64,000 nucleotides of DNA, from contig NC_059362.1 of assembly GCF_019703515.2 (NCBI RefSeq), positions 44,195,826-44,259,825 on the forward strand. Reading direction: 5' to 3'. The stretch is from Myxocyprinus asiaticus. Lineage: Eukaryota; Chordata; Actinopteri; Cypriniformes; Catostomidae. Position 1 is the stretch's first letter, and the number at the start of each line of letters is the position of its first letter. The position numbers and the translations under genes were made by a program. Below, one piece after another: positions 41,540-53,879 of this stretch. Under the pieces are notes generated by a model. That model was not told where the DNA came from. It made no database searches and was given only the letters and a program-made list of their open reading frames with translations.

Positions 41540-43240
41540 AGTACTCATTCCTCTTGTAATAAACAAAGAAATAGATATCCTGTGATAGTTAACTTATATA
41601 GATATGAAATAATCATAAAATATATAATTTATGGAAGTGCAAAAAAATAAATAAAAAGTCAAAGAAAAACCTACACCATTACACACCTAGGGTATTTAAT
41701 GACCCTATACACTTTTGGTACTTAAGCTATTATTAAAACAAAATGTGTGTGTGTTACACTATTTATAAGAGTAAGATTGAGGAATACTAAAGAGGTGTGG
41801 GCACAACTCCAAAAAATGGATGAGGTACAGGGGGTGGAATGAGGTCCCAGGTCACTAAAGGTATGCTTTTGAACACCCTTTCTGAAACATTATTTCCATC
41901 TGCAGTAGAGCATAGACAAAACATGATTCAATTTTGGTAAAATCACAAGGTTTAAAAAAATTATCATTATATTGCAGTTCAAATCGCAATTGCAATGTTT
42001 TTCAAACATAATCGCAATTATATTTTTTGTCCAAACCATTCAGACCTATCAAATAGTGAAGTTAACCAGTGAATTAATATAGTTTTGAATTCCCCCGTAT
42101 TTTTTACTTGAATATGTTTGTAGCGGTAGTTATTTAAAGGTGAAGTATATAATTTTTGCCCCATTAGCATCACCAAAAAGAAATGCAGAAATAATGTCTA
42201 TGTTCTGAATGGCATACTTGCTTACAACTTACTGAATACTGCTCAGTATATACTGAATACTTTCTACTTAAAAAAAAATGAATGTACAGTAAGTGAAACA
42301 GTTGACGTTATTCCACGATAAATGCTTCAAACAGTAGCATGTTACATTGTTGTCAGTGTCATTTGACTTTATCATTTTGTGTGTGAATAGTGTTTTAAAT
42401 ACAGTACATTTTAATTTTCAATCCAATTTTGTGTAAAAGTGTGGCTACATTTTGCAGCACAATTAAATAATGTGTGGGGTATAAAAAAGATGTTAAAAAT
42501 TGACAAAAATAAACTAACCCAAAATTAACTGATGTTTTAGTATTTATGATTACATATATTGTGAATGAAGCCATTGATTCATATAGGTGAATTTGTGGGC
42601 AGGTGAATGTTTAAATGGGAAATCAAGATGTGCGAATGTGTGATGTGTCATTTTAGTTTTATAAAATCCCTCATGCTTTATTTAAATGGATGTTTGGCTC
42701 TGGTCTGAAAGTCTTTCAGCAGCCTGTGTTCTTTCAGGAACACTAACTTCAGTGAGGAGAGGACGTGAGCTTTGATAAAACCCTGCATTCATGTTTAAGC
42801 TCCTCCTTTTCAGTAGAGCTTAAAATAACATCTGAAGCAGAACACTTTAATCCAAGAGACCCAGAGAAACATCTTACTGTGTTTGCAAAGTAAACCTGCT
42901 GCATATGTGCCATCAAGGCAGTGCTTGGCAGAGTGTGTATTAAAGATTAAACGACCTGCAAACAGATGCATGGACACCTGTAATTAATATAGAAAGATTA
43001 TCTAGTGACATCCACCTCTACACTTGAAATCAACATGGAATCGAAATTGTCCCTAGTTACTTTCATAAACCACGTTATTATCCTGGTCTTATTGTGAATG
43101 ATTAATCTGTTTGCCATTGTTATCTTTACAAAGCTCAGCCTGTAAAAATGACTTTCCTTTTCAGCTTCTTTGACTTTCACCTCCAGTTCTGAAGCTCTAT
43201 CATTATAATGTCTGTACTCTGTTTTTGTCTTCATTGTCAG
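41540..43240. other. Intron sequence before a cd109-like exon
   Basis: AT-rich, with the right part of the possible hAT-like element up to about 42052. No exon was recognised up to 43240. Confidence 0.45.
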
Positions 43241-45323
43241 TATACAGTAGTAGCGATACAGGCATTCGGTGTACGCCACATACAGCAGTTCTGAATACAT
43301 GGATCTCACCATCACAGTCAACAACCCCACCAGCACTGTGGCCATCTTCAGCATCGGCACATCCAATTACCTGCTGCACCAGAGCCAAGACCTGCCCGTT
43401 AGTATATAACAACTCTACATTACTATTACTTTATTTAGGGGTAAAATTGGTTGTTGTGGTGAAAATGACACCAGAACTGTGGGACAATCGTTATCATTTT
43501 CACGCAATAAATATTGAAATGGTTTGTTTATTTCACTGATTTTTCAAAATTTGTATTTTTAAGATGGGTTTTTACAGTTTTAGGCTATGCCCAAAATTGA
43601 AAAGTGTGTGTATTTTTTTTTTTTTTTTTAACACTACGTTCACGTTGCCATTTTAATTTTTTTTGCAAAAGTTGCTCGTCCACACTGAAATGTATGAAAA
43701 CACTTAAATCCACCTACTGCGCATGTTCCATGTATGAAAGCAATTACGAGTAAACTTACATCACCTTTGAAGGAATGCAATGTGAAGGTTGCACAATGTA
43801 TCTTTTTTGTATCATTTATCTTTAACAATGCTATCAAAGTCGATAACAGGCACAACAACGCCGGTAAAACACGGGTCGCCATCTTGATTGTTTTGTGTTG
43901 AATGGATCACATGACTGCGTCACGTGAAACCAAATACATCATGGTTTTTGAATATCTCAGTTTTCACGGAAACAAGAATACTGCATTTTCAAATGTATCC
44001 ACTTGGGAGAGTGTTTTCGAAAAGCTCCGTTTGCTTGTCATGTTTGCCTTTACAGATGGAGGCAGAGAACCCGGTTCACATTCAGGTGGTGGCAGAAGGG
44101 AAAGGCTTTACTCTCTTTCAGGTATGTTAAACATGTATTACACAACTCTCTGGATACTTGATGACACATTAGGTTTTTCAAATTATAATATCATTTTATA
44201 TCAATATCAAAAAACTGCACTTGTATACCTTTAACTACACGCTCTCATATAAACAGCCAGTCTGTAATGTAGACAACATAATAGAAAGATGCATTATCTT
44301 GGCATTGTACACTTATATCTTTTGCAATTTTCTCTCATAACATTCAATTCGACTGCAAACTTGCAACACAAGTAAAATATGGTATGACAAATTCAGCATT
44401 ACATCACATGACGTTATTGTAGTGTACATAATTTCAAATGTTCACGAGCTGCAGAATTTAGCCGGATTACACTATCTTCTCTGTCACAGAGCTGCTGAAC
44501 AGCGAGGTATTACAACTGAACGCAGCTGTGAATAATAACCGAAAGCCACATAAAGATAAAAAGAAACGTAATGAGAAAAATAATCTGTTTTAATCATCAG
44601 TCTGATCTCCCCTTTCTCTCTCTCTCTGCCAAATGTGTAATTACACCTTTGATTGTCTGCCATGCAGCACGTAAACCAACAACAGACGCTGTTTTTATCG
44701 TCAGTGAGACATCAACAACATCTTGAGCTGCTTTGAGAAGCCTCACTAAAGACTCTGTTCTGCACAAGATTCTCAGAAGAAAACATGACCTATTCAAAGT
44801 TTTGGTCTTGTTTAGTTTTTAGTGTTGTTTGCTAAGGCAATCATCACTATTACTGTGCTACAGATATATATGAATGACACTAATGATAATACATTTTTTC
44901 GATCTATCTCTTACTCTATTAGCTTACTGTGTTCTACTACGCGAACAGCCAGAGAACATCACTCAGACGTCACAACGTTTACACAGATGATGCATTTTAT
45001 GTAGACATGTTGGACAATGACACGTTCCGTGCTAATCTTCACTTTTCTTTCAGGTAGGTGCCTCGTTTTTTGCCGTTAGAAAGAAATAAGACTGAAAAAG
45101 TCATTAAAATACAAATTTTGGGTTGAAATTCACTTAAAGGCATAATTTTTTTTCTGTTACTTTAAGTCTGAGGGAGGACCAAGGCCTGTATCAGACAGGG
45201 ATGACCATAATGGATGTGGGTTTAATAACTGGCTTCAGCTTGGCACAAGACACCATCCACACAGACGATGTGGTCAGAAGAATAGAGACACCTCCAGGAC
45301 GAGCTATTCTATACTTAAACACT
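43241..45323 (+). pseudogene. cd109: cd109-like exons after the transposon-rich intron, with frameshift
   Basis: Exon 43241-43397 starts in frame as YTVVAIQA and continues as SVYATYSSSEYMDLTITVNN in another frame. Its 157-nt length fits loss of two bases (or gain of one) near 43264. Exons 44056-44121 (MEAENPVHIQVVAEGKGFTL), 44923-45053 (LTVFYYANSQRT) and 45167-45323 (MTIMDVGLITGFSL) are open and in phase with each other. The Asp expected after STQ is Tyr. Confidence 0.85.
44122..44922. other. cd109-like intron, nothing recognised
   Basis: AT-rich intronic sequence with no repeat family or exon that I can name. Confidence 0.4.
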
Positions 45324-45537
45324 GTGGGTTTCTCTTTGCTACTTATTTAAAAGTAATAGTTCACCCAAAAATGAAAATTCTGTCATCATTTATTCACCCT
45401 CAAGCTCTCATGGACGCACATAATACCTAATATTTACAACCACAAACTCTGTGGTTTGCATCATTACTGTAGGCCAAAGTATAAGGCATATTTTGTTTCA
45501 GTGAATGACAATGAGGCTGTGAGGGATAGATACTATA

Positions 45538-46677
45538 CAACGATGAGCCAAACATTTTCTGCCTAATATGATATTGGTCCTAGCCGTGCCTCCAAAACAG
45601 TGCCATCCTGCCGATGCATGGACTCTGCAGCAGATCCTTCAAGTCTTGTAAGTTGCGAGGTGGAGTTGCCGTGGATCTGCCGTGACTTGTTGGTCCAGCA
45701 CATCCCACAGATGCGCAATCGGATTGGGATCTGGGGAATTTGAAGGCCAGGGCAACACCTTGAACTCTTCATCATGTTCCTCAAACCATTCCTGAACAAT
45801 GTGTGCAGTGTGGCAGGGCGCATTATCCTTCTGAAAGAAGCCACTGCCACCAGAGAATACCATTGCCATGAAGGGGTGTACCTGGTCTGCTATGATGTTT
45901 AGGGAGGTGGCACGTGCCAAATTGACGTCCACATGAATGGCAGGACCCAGCAGAACATTGCCCAGAGCATCACACTCCCTCCACCGGCTTATTGTCTTCC
46001 CACAGTGCATCCTGGTGCCATCACTTCCCCAGGTAAATGGCACACACGTACACGGTTGTCCATGTAATGTAAAAGAAAACGGGACTCATCGGACCAGGGA
46101 ACCTTCTTCCACTGCTCCAAGGTCCAGTTCCGATGCTCACGTGCCCATTGTAGGCACTTTCGACAGTGGACAGGGGTCACCATGGGCACTCTGACCAATC
46201 TGCGGCTACGCAGCCCCATACGCAGCAGGACATGATGCACTGTGTGTTGTGACACATTCCTCCTGTAACCATCATTAAAACCGACCTTCTGTTGGTTCGG
46301 ACCAGACTGGATAGCCTTTGTTGTCCTCGTGCATCGATGAGCCTTGGGAACCCAACACCCTGTCGCCGGTTTGTGGTTTGTCCCTCCTCAGACCACTGTT
46401 GGTAGGTTCTCACCACTGCTGACCGGGAGCACCCCACAAGCCTTGCCGTTTCAGAGATGCTCTGATCCAGTCATCTGGCCATAACAATTTGGCCCTTGTC
46501 AAAGTCACTCAGGTCTTTACTCCTGCCCATTTCTCCTGCATTCAACACTTTGACTATGAGAACTGATTGTTCACTTACCATCTAATCTACCCAGACCTTG
46601 ACATGTGGCCTTGTTAGGAGATGAGCAATGTTATTCGCTTCACCTGTGAGTGGTCCTAATGTTTTGGCTCATCAGTG
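45538..46677 (-). mobile_element. Tc1/mariner element, third family, decayed
   Basis: The ends (caacgatgagcca at the left, tggctcatcagtg at the right) are flanked by TA. The minus-strand transposase is scattered over three frames: SRSAVVRTYQQWSEEGQ (about 46437-46180), WTLEQWKKVPWSDESRFLLH (about 46255-46000) and FFQKDNAPCHTAHIVQEWF (about 46043-45640). The third Asp/Glu region reads SPDPNPIAHLWD. At 1.14 kb it lacks part of the internal region. Confidence 0.88.
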
Positions 46678-47171
46678 TATACAGTAGTTCAGATAGAAAT
46701 ATGGACATACTATTGTGTACGTGTATATTTTTATGTGCAATCAAATAGTCCATGAACAGTCGGTGGCATGCCGTCTGAGGATGCAACTAATATACAAGTG
46801 TGCTCCTTTTCAAATCATGTCCATTCAATGGAATTTACCACAGGAAGACTCCAGTCAAGGCGTAGAAACATCTCAAAGATGATCAAGACATTTGGAATGC
46901 ACCAGAGCTACATTTAGACTCTGACTGTAATAAGAATAAGAACATCTCCAATTATTCTCATGTCCTCTCTCATTCTAGGTCACCACATCTGAGAGGTGTG
47001 TTGAAATACCCACCATTCTGGACTTCAAGGTGACCAATGTTCAGAATGCAGTGGTCATGATCTACGACTACTATGAGCCCCGTAAGACCTTTAATTTGTT
47101 ACAATGCAAAGCCATGAAAATGATCATTATTAATGTTCAGCGTTAAACATTATAGATATACAATTTATTTT

Positions 47172-47510
47172 ACTAAAGGAATATTTCAGGTTCAATGCGA
47201 GTTAGGCTCAATCAACAGCATTTGTTGAATAATGTTGATTACCACAAAAATTAAATTCAACTTACCCCTACTTTTTTTTAAGAAAAAAAAAAATTGAAGT
47301 TACAGTGAGGCACGTACAATGGAAGTGAATGGGGCCAAATTGTAAACATTAAGGGACTCACTGTTTTAATAGTATAGCCACAAGACATAAACAATATGCA
47401 TGTCAGCATGATTTTAGTGTGATCAAATCACTTACTAACCTTTTCTGTATTAATTTATATCCAATTTTATAACTTCATTTCTATGAAGACGTAACACTAA
47501 AAACATAAAA
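47172..47510. mobile_element. Palindromic MITE, family A, copy 3 (partial)
   Basis: ggaatatttcaggttcaatg, then acagtgaggcacgtacaatg and agccacaagacataaacaat. It is left-half sequence directly followed by copy 4. Confidence 0.75.
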
Positions 47511-47520
47511 TCAGTGATTT

Positions 47521-48607
47521 AAATGAATATTCCGCATTCAATACAAGTTAAGCTCAATCGACAGCATATGTGGCATAATGTTGATTACCACAAAAAATAA
47601 TTTCAACTTGTACCTCCTTTTAAAAAAAAAAAAAGCAAAAATTGCAGTTACAGTGAGGCATTTTAAATGGAAGTGAATGGGGCCAATTTTTGGAGGGTTT
47701 AAAAGAAGAAATGTGAAGCTTATAATTTTATAAAAGCACTTACATTAATTCTTCTGTTAAAACTTGTGTATTATTTGAGCTGTAAAGTTGTTTAAATCGT
47801 CAGTTTTACAGTCATTTTAGGGTTTTAGGGTTTGTTGACATTACATCTTCAGCGAGACTTGTAAAATTGGATATAACTTTACACAGAAAAAGGTTAGTAA
47901 AGGATTTTATCACACTAAAAATCATGTTAACATGTACATTGTTTACGCCTTGTGTCTATACATTTGAAACAGTATTTTCACGTTAACAGGATTGGCCCCA
48001 TTCACTTCCATTGTCTCACTGTAACCCAGATTTGTGCTTTATTTATTTATTTATTTATCCCCTTTTCTCCCAATTTGGAATGCCCAATTCCTACTACTTA
48101 GTAGGTCCTCGTGGTGGTGCGGTTACTCACCTCAGTCTGGATGGCGGAGGACAAGTCTCAGTTGCCTTCGGTTCTGAGACCGTCAATCCGCACATCTTAT
48201 CATGTGACTCGTTGTGCATGACACCGCGGAGACTCACAGCATGTGGAGGCTCATGCTACTCTCCGCGATCAACGCACAACTTACCACACGCCCCATTGAG
48301 AGGGAGAACCACTAATCACGACCACGAGGAAGTTACCCCATGTGACTCTACCCTCCCTAGCAACCGGGCCAATTTGGTTGCTTAGGAGATCTGGCTGGAG
48401 TCACTCAGCACACCCTGGATTTGAACTCACGACTCCAGGGGTGGTAGTCAGTGTCAATACTCGCTGAGCTACCCAGGCCCCCTCAGATTTGTGCTTTTTT
48501 AAAGAAAAGGAGGTATGAGTCCAAAGAATTTTTTGTTGTAATCAACATTATGCCACAAATGCTGTCGATTGAACTTAACTTTTATTGAACCCAGAATACT
48601 CCTTTAA
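47521..48607. mobile_element. Palindromic MITE, family A, copy 4, interrupted by a SINE
   Basis: The left end gaatattccgcattcaatac and the right end gaacccagaatactccttta are inverted relatives. The interior has matching inverted words around the centre. The 48041-48483 SINE splits its right arm, so the SINE is younger. Confidence 0.82.
48041..48483 (-). repeat. tRNA-derived SINE, copy 4, with 14-bp TSD
   Basis: Minus-strand copy: the head is at the right (gctgagctacccaggccccc on plus) and the A-rich/taaa tail at the left. It is flanked by a perfect repeat cagatttgtgcttt at 48027-48040 and 48484-48497. Confidence 0.92.
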
Positions 48608-49289
48608 ACATTTTAATATGGGAGGGACTATGAAACATTTAGCTGTACTTAAGCTTACTTCAAACTTTAGTTGAAGTGAACATTTTATTTTTATTTAATG
48701 CATAAAATATTTCCTTATTTCCACAAAAAAATATTTTTATATCAAACAGTAATTGGTGACCTCCCTAATTTCAAACATGCACCTCATATTTTGCTCTGTT
48801 ATGCTATGTATCTCCGGTCTTCTCCTTATTCCATTTCCTTGTCTTCTGCAGGACGGAAGACTGTGTGGTCCTATACATCAGAGAAAAGACGGGACATGTC
48901 TGTATGTTCACTGTGTGGGTCAGATTACTCTCAGTGTGGGGCTCAATACATCCAGGATGTATTCGTGATGGAACGCCCTCATTTAACCAACATCAGCTTC
49001 TGACTCTGGGCGTGACCATAGCACTCCTCATCCTCCTGTCAATCTACAACTAATCAGCGTTTTCCCTTTACACTGGCCTGAGATCAGTTTGGCAAGATGA
49101 CATACAGTATCTTCAAATTCCCACACAATAGACTTCATTCATGAAACACTAGCAGAACACAAGTATTTTAGTTTTATGTCTTCGTAAAACCACTGTTACA
49201 TAAATATTCATATCCATGTGTTGTTAAAACATCGGTTCATAAAGCAAATCTTACGTTAATTGTCACAACAAGGGCCCCCAAATGGTCTC

Positions 49290-51775
49290 ATTCATGAAAT
49301 ACAAGCTGAACAAACTTCTGTGTAAATCATTCGTACGTCCATTCTTAACCATTATATTAACTGTACGATTTTAATAAAAACATGACAGAGATCATTTACA
49401 GCAGACACATGAATGTGCCAATTTATGTAAGAACGATTCTTGAACAATTGGTTTTAAAAATGCATGAATGATGATTTACATAAGAATGGGTTTTAGCATG
49501 GTTTTACGAACACATGAATGCAACAATTTACTTAAAAAAGGTTTATAAACAAATACAAATCCATGAATGAGACAGTTTATATAAAAATGTTTTTGTGAAT
49601 GAAAAGCCATTAGCTCAAAAAATGAATCAAACACATAAATATGACATAAAAATGTTTTTTTTTTTTTTTTTTTATTATGAACAAATGTGTTTATGAATTA
49701 ATGTTTTTTACGAACACTTGAATGCAATAATTTTCCTAGGAATGTTTTACTAATAAATTAGTTAGAATTTATGTAAGAATGCTTTGCAAACAAATGGTTT
49801 TACAAATGCATGAATGCAATGATTTAAGTAAAAATGGGTTTAAACTTGGTTTTAAGAACGCGGGTATGCAACAATTTACGTAATTGATCGCAATTTTTTT
49901 TTCTTTTTACAAATGCATGAATGCAATGATTTACGTAAAAATGGGTTTAAACATGCATTTAAGAACGCGTGAATGCAACAATTTATGTTATAATTGTTTG
50001 CATTTTTTTTTCTTTTTACAAATGCATGAATGCAACGATTTATGTAAAAATGGGTTTAAGCATGCTTTTAAGAACATGGGTATGCAACAATTTACATAGG
50101 ATTTGTTTGTGAACAAATGGATTTACAAATGCATGAATGCAACAATTTACGTAAGAATGAGTTTAAGCTTGGTTTTAAGAATGTGTTAATGCAACAGTTT
50201 ACGAAAGAATGGTTTGCGGACAAATGGTTTTACAAATGCATGAATGCAACGATTTACGTAAAAACGTGTTTAAGCATGCTTTTAAGAACGCGTGAATGCA
50301 ACAATTTACGTAATAATTGTTCGCAATTTTTTTTCTTTTTACAAATGCATGAATGCAACGATTTATTTAAAAATGGCTTTAAGCATGCTTTTAAGAATGT
50401 GTGAATGCAACAATTTACATAATAACTGTTCGCAAATTTTTTTCTTTTTACAAATGCATGAATGCAACGATTTACGTAAAAATGGCTTTAAGCATGCTTT
50501 TAAGAACGCGTGAATGCAACAATTTACGTAATAATTGTTCGCAATTTTTTTTCTTTTTACAAATGCATGAATGCAACGATTTATTTAAAAATGGCTTTAA
50601 GCATGCTTTTAAGAATGTGTGAATGCAACAATTTACGTAATAATTGTTCGCAAATTTTTTTCTTTTTACAAATGCATGAATGCAACGATTTACGTAAAAA
50701 TGGGTTTAAGCATGCTTTTAAGAACGCGGGTATGCAACGATTTACATAGGAATTGTTACAAATGCATGAATGCAATAATTTACGTAATAATTGTTTGCAA
50801 TTGTTTTTCTTTTTACAAATGCATGAATGCAATGATTTACGTAAAAATGGGTTTAAGCATGCTTTTAAGAACACGGGTATGCAACAGTTTACATAGGAAT
50901 TGTTTGTGAACAAATGGATTTACAAATGCATGAATGCAACAATTTACGTAAGAATGAGTTTAAGCTTGGTTTTAAGAATGTGTTAATGCAACAGTTTACG
51001 TAAGAATGGTTTGTGGGCAAATGGTTTTACAAATGCATGAATGCAACGATTTACGTTAGAATGGGTTTAAACTTGGTTTTACGAACGTGTGAATGCAACA
51101 ATTTACATAAGAATGCTTCACGAACAAATGGTTTTACACATGCATGAATATAACGATTTACGTAAAAATGGTTTAAAGCATGCTTTAAGAATGCATGTAT
51201 GCAATAATTTACATAAGAACTGTTCATGAACAGATGGATTTACAAATGCACGATTGCAACAATTTACGTAAGAATGGGTTTAAACTTGTTTTTATGAACA
51301 CATGAATGCAACAATTTACGTAAGAATGGGTTTAAACTTGTTTTTATGAACACATGAATGCAACAATTTGCATAAGAATGGGTTTAAACTTGTTTTTATG
51401 AACACATGAATGCAACAATGTACGTAAGAATGGGTTTAAACTTGTTTTTATGAACACATGAATGCAACAATTTACATAAGAATGGTTCGCGAACGAATGG
51501 ATTTACGATGCATGAATGCAATGATTTACAATAGAATGGTTTGAAGCTTGGTTTTTACGAGCATGCAAATGCAACAATTTGCATAAGAATGGGTCGCAAA
51601 CAAATGGATTTACGAATGTTTTTTGCAAATGAATAGATTTTTTAACGATTGGCTTTACAAATGCATGAATTCTACAATTGACAAAAGAATGTATTTAAAA
51701 CTAGTGATTTTACAAACAAATGAATGCATCAATTCAGGATTTTTTTTATCTATTGGTTTTACAAACCAATTTTAG
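49290..51775. repeat. Tandem satellite with 52-bp and 109-bp units
   Basis: Units contain aatgcaacaatttacgtaag and gggtttaagcatgcttttaa. Between about 50180 and 50740 the period is exactly 109 bp, made of two related monomers of about 52 and 57 bp. Between about 51250 and 51480 it is a 52-bp period (gggtttaaacttgtttttat then gaacacatg). The edges are diverged. ORFs of 70-110 codons arise because 109 is not a multiple of 3 and stops are rare; they are not genes. Confidence 0.93.
49373..49378 (+). terminator. cd109: Candidate polyadenylation signal of cd109-like gene
   Basis: AATAAA lies 370 nt after the last stop codon, before the tandem satellite becomes regular. It is plausible only if the locus is still transcribed. 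Confidence 0.4.
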
Positions 51776-53879
51776 GTGAGAGTTGTTTTGCCAATAATTT
51801 ACACTGAAATTTGTTTTGCTCATGTTTCATGAATGAAGTCCATTGACTTTGGATGCTCTTTCAGGTTAATGAGCATATCATCTATGAAAGATTATATATA
51901 ATATATATGTAGACAAAATTTAAATATTAGTTCAGGGTCAGGGGACAAAAATGGGAAAGAACTTATAAATGTGAGCACTGATTTTATATTCCCTGTAACC
52001 ATAGTAATAATCCACTGTTAATTGCTTCATTGCTTTATACATTTCTTCAAATATGGCTTCAAATGAGGCCATAAACATAGCTCAAATCATTACACTGTGA
52101 CCTGAAGAAGACATTAAAAATGCACTAATGGCTAAAGAGTTGACCCTTGACCCTTTTTGTGTGTTCTTTCAGTTAGTTTGCTGTCACCAAAATTCTGAAA
52201 AATATTGTTCAAACAATGTTGCACAAAGAATATTTTTGTCCTAACATTGTGGAAACATTTATCAAACACTTTTCATTAACATTATTTTATAAAAAAAAAA
52301 TTCCCAACATTTACACAAACTTTAAGCTATAGTTTTTGAAAAGTTATTTGTTAGGTAATTTGGAGACATATGTATATTACAATATGCATTCATACAATAA
52401 TTTATATGTTTTTTTTAGGAATTAAAACAGCTCCTCATTTCCTGTGTTTTGTGAAATAAATGGCATGCACTATGACCAGAGGAAATAACCAACAGAGACT
52501 TTCTCAGCAAACTTTGGTTTTAGATTCAGCTTGTTTTCATTCACAATGATGAATGACTTTGTCCGAGACTCAGTTAGGTGAGCTGAAATTAAGACAAATG
52601 TGCTCCACATTCAGAACCATTCAATTACAAAACCACAATTCAAGAGGGCAAAATCACAGGCTTATTCATAAGATCCTGACATGAAGGAGTGCTCTGCCTT
52701 TGTTTAAACATTTAAATATGTCTATAGAGACATTAAACTAAAGAATGATTAGCTTCTCTTTTTTCTAACTGGTCAACAATATCTTTAGAAAAGATTTCTT
52801 ACATTTAAAGAAAATAAACATTTTACTTTACATAATGGTTAACATTACGTTTTTGTTTTTTTTTTTGTTTTTTTTCTGGGTCATATTACAGGGCAGGGTT
52901 GCTGCAGAGTTTTTAATATCAAATTTAAGACTTTTTAGTACTTTTTTCAAGACCTGAGCTAATCAAATGAGCCATACCAAAACAAACTCATCTCAAAACA
53001 ATCTTGAAATAAATCATGTATCACAGACTCTTACTTAAACAGGCAAGGGCACACAATAAACATGGCCTTAACATTGCTTATCAGTAAAACAGGGTAGGCT
53101 ATATGCAAGTTTAAAATACTCAAGACATATACATCACATTAAAATTGGTTTACATACCATTACATAAATGGATTGCGCTGATTCAATATGTGTTGAAAGA
53201 AAGCCAGTTAATCTGCCAATAATTTTTAAAAATTGGTAGCCTACATTAAATGTTCTTAGCCTTTCCTTCCTGTGATGGGGAGGGCCAGACAGAGGCTACA
53301 AGAGTCCATATTGAATTAAATTCCAGATGCAGTTTATGGTGCAACCAAATTACCAATAACAAGGAGAGAAAAATATTTTATTCAGAGCATGGAACTTTTA
53401 ACTTGAAAGGTTGAATTATACTCTTATTTTGAAATGCTTGCACTTCACTGCTTCCAGCTGCTTATTCAAACAGATAAGGGAAATAAATTGTGCTCTCCTA
53501 CAATAACCTACAACGTATTACAATGTAAACAATTAAAAGTAAACATTGTCATATTTCATCATTACTATATCATCATCATCAACAGTTGATCATTAGTGAT
53601 CGCTTGTCATAAATTTGGCTTAATGATTGCGAACTGCTCTGCAACAGCAGGAAACACTCACAAGCACTCGCGTGCTTGGAGAAAATACAACATTGCCACA
53701 TTTTCACTCTGAAGGACGCAGCGCATGCATTTATTTAATAAAATCGTATTCTTTTGAAGTTTGATAATCACATTAGGTCATATCAAGATCCCTGTCTTTC
53801 CACCTCCAAATTTAATACCTGTTTAAATGATAATTAAGACTTTTGTTGCATCATTTAAGACCTTAAATTTTAGAAAACA
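51776..53879. other. AT-rich intergenic DNA with part of a hAT-like element
   Basis: No gene was recognised. From about 52896 (cagggcagggttgctgcaga then aagactttttagtac) to 53879 the sequence looks like a non-autonomous hAT-type element. Its other end (ggaaccgcgggaaccctgca, about 59752-59775) lies beyond the DIRS insertion. Confidence 0.45.

Larger units (their letters stand above)
38048..42052. mobile_element. Possible hAT-like element carrying two younger insertions
   Basis: The left end agggctgaacgattaatcga and the complement of the right end (taggtctgaatggtttgg) are similar. Both are followed by aatcg/cgatt-rich sequence. A SINE (39531-39980) and a Tc1/mariner element (40011-41538) lie inside. 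No hAT transposase was seen, and the ends match only loosely. Confidence 0.4.
18623..49003 (+). pseudogene. cd109: cd109-like (alpha-2-macroglobulin family), degenerate
   Basis: CD109 is a GPI-anchored thioester protein of the A2M/complement family, known as a TGF-beta co-receptor in mammals. Exons read by homology: 18623-18693, 19625-19700, 19785-19878, 20239-20374, 20522-20631, 23020-23196, 23357-23509, 23923-24012, 24147-24216, 25695-25800, 26645-26844, 28347-28488, 28641-28817, 28897-28978, 29112-29340, 32827-32998, 33384-33532, 43241-43397, 44056-44121, 44923-45053, 45167-45323, 46979-47081, 48852-49003. CD109 hallmarks include [29 protein letters not shown] and YDYYEPRRK. Lesions: exon blocks for MG1-MG2, MG5 and the stretch after FPET are not found; TGA at 25775; TAA at 29113; a 157-nt exon where a multiple of 3 is needed (43241-43397); two acceptors without AG. 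Most exons remain open, so decay may be recent, or some lesions could be assembly errors. Confidence 0.9.
46979..49003 (+). pseudogene. cd109: cd109-like receptor-binding domain and C-terminus
   Basis: Exon 46979-47081 (CVEIPTILDFKVTN...MIYDYYEP) joins 48852-49003 (RRKTVWSYTSEKRRDMSVCS, LCGSDYSQCG) in phase, matching the CD109 end. The frame stops at 49001 after TNISF. A different frame of the same exon continues to 49053 with the hydrophobic LLTLGVTIALLILLSIYN, which looks like a GPI-anchor or membrane tail. This suggests a further small frameshift near the end of the gene. Confidence 0.8.

Noticed and set aside
18623..49003. Calling the gene A2M, CPAMD8 or complement C3 instead of CD109
   Set aside because: [31 protein letters not shown] and the hydrophobic end fit CD109 best by memory; a tree would settle it.
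49884..50913. Serial ORFs of 70-110 codons with repeated KCMNA.IYV text
   Set aside because: They are generated by the 109-bp satellite read in successive frames.
49290..51775. CRISPR-like array
   Set aside because: Units are contiguous and related throughout, with no unique spacers, and the DNA is vertebrate.
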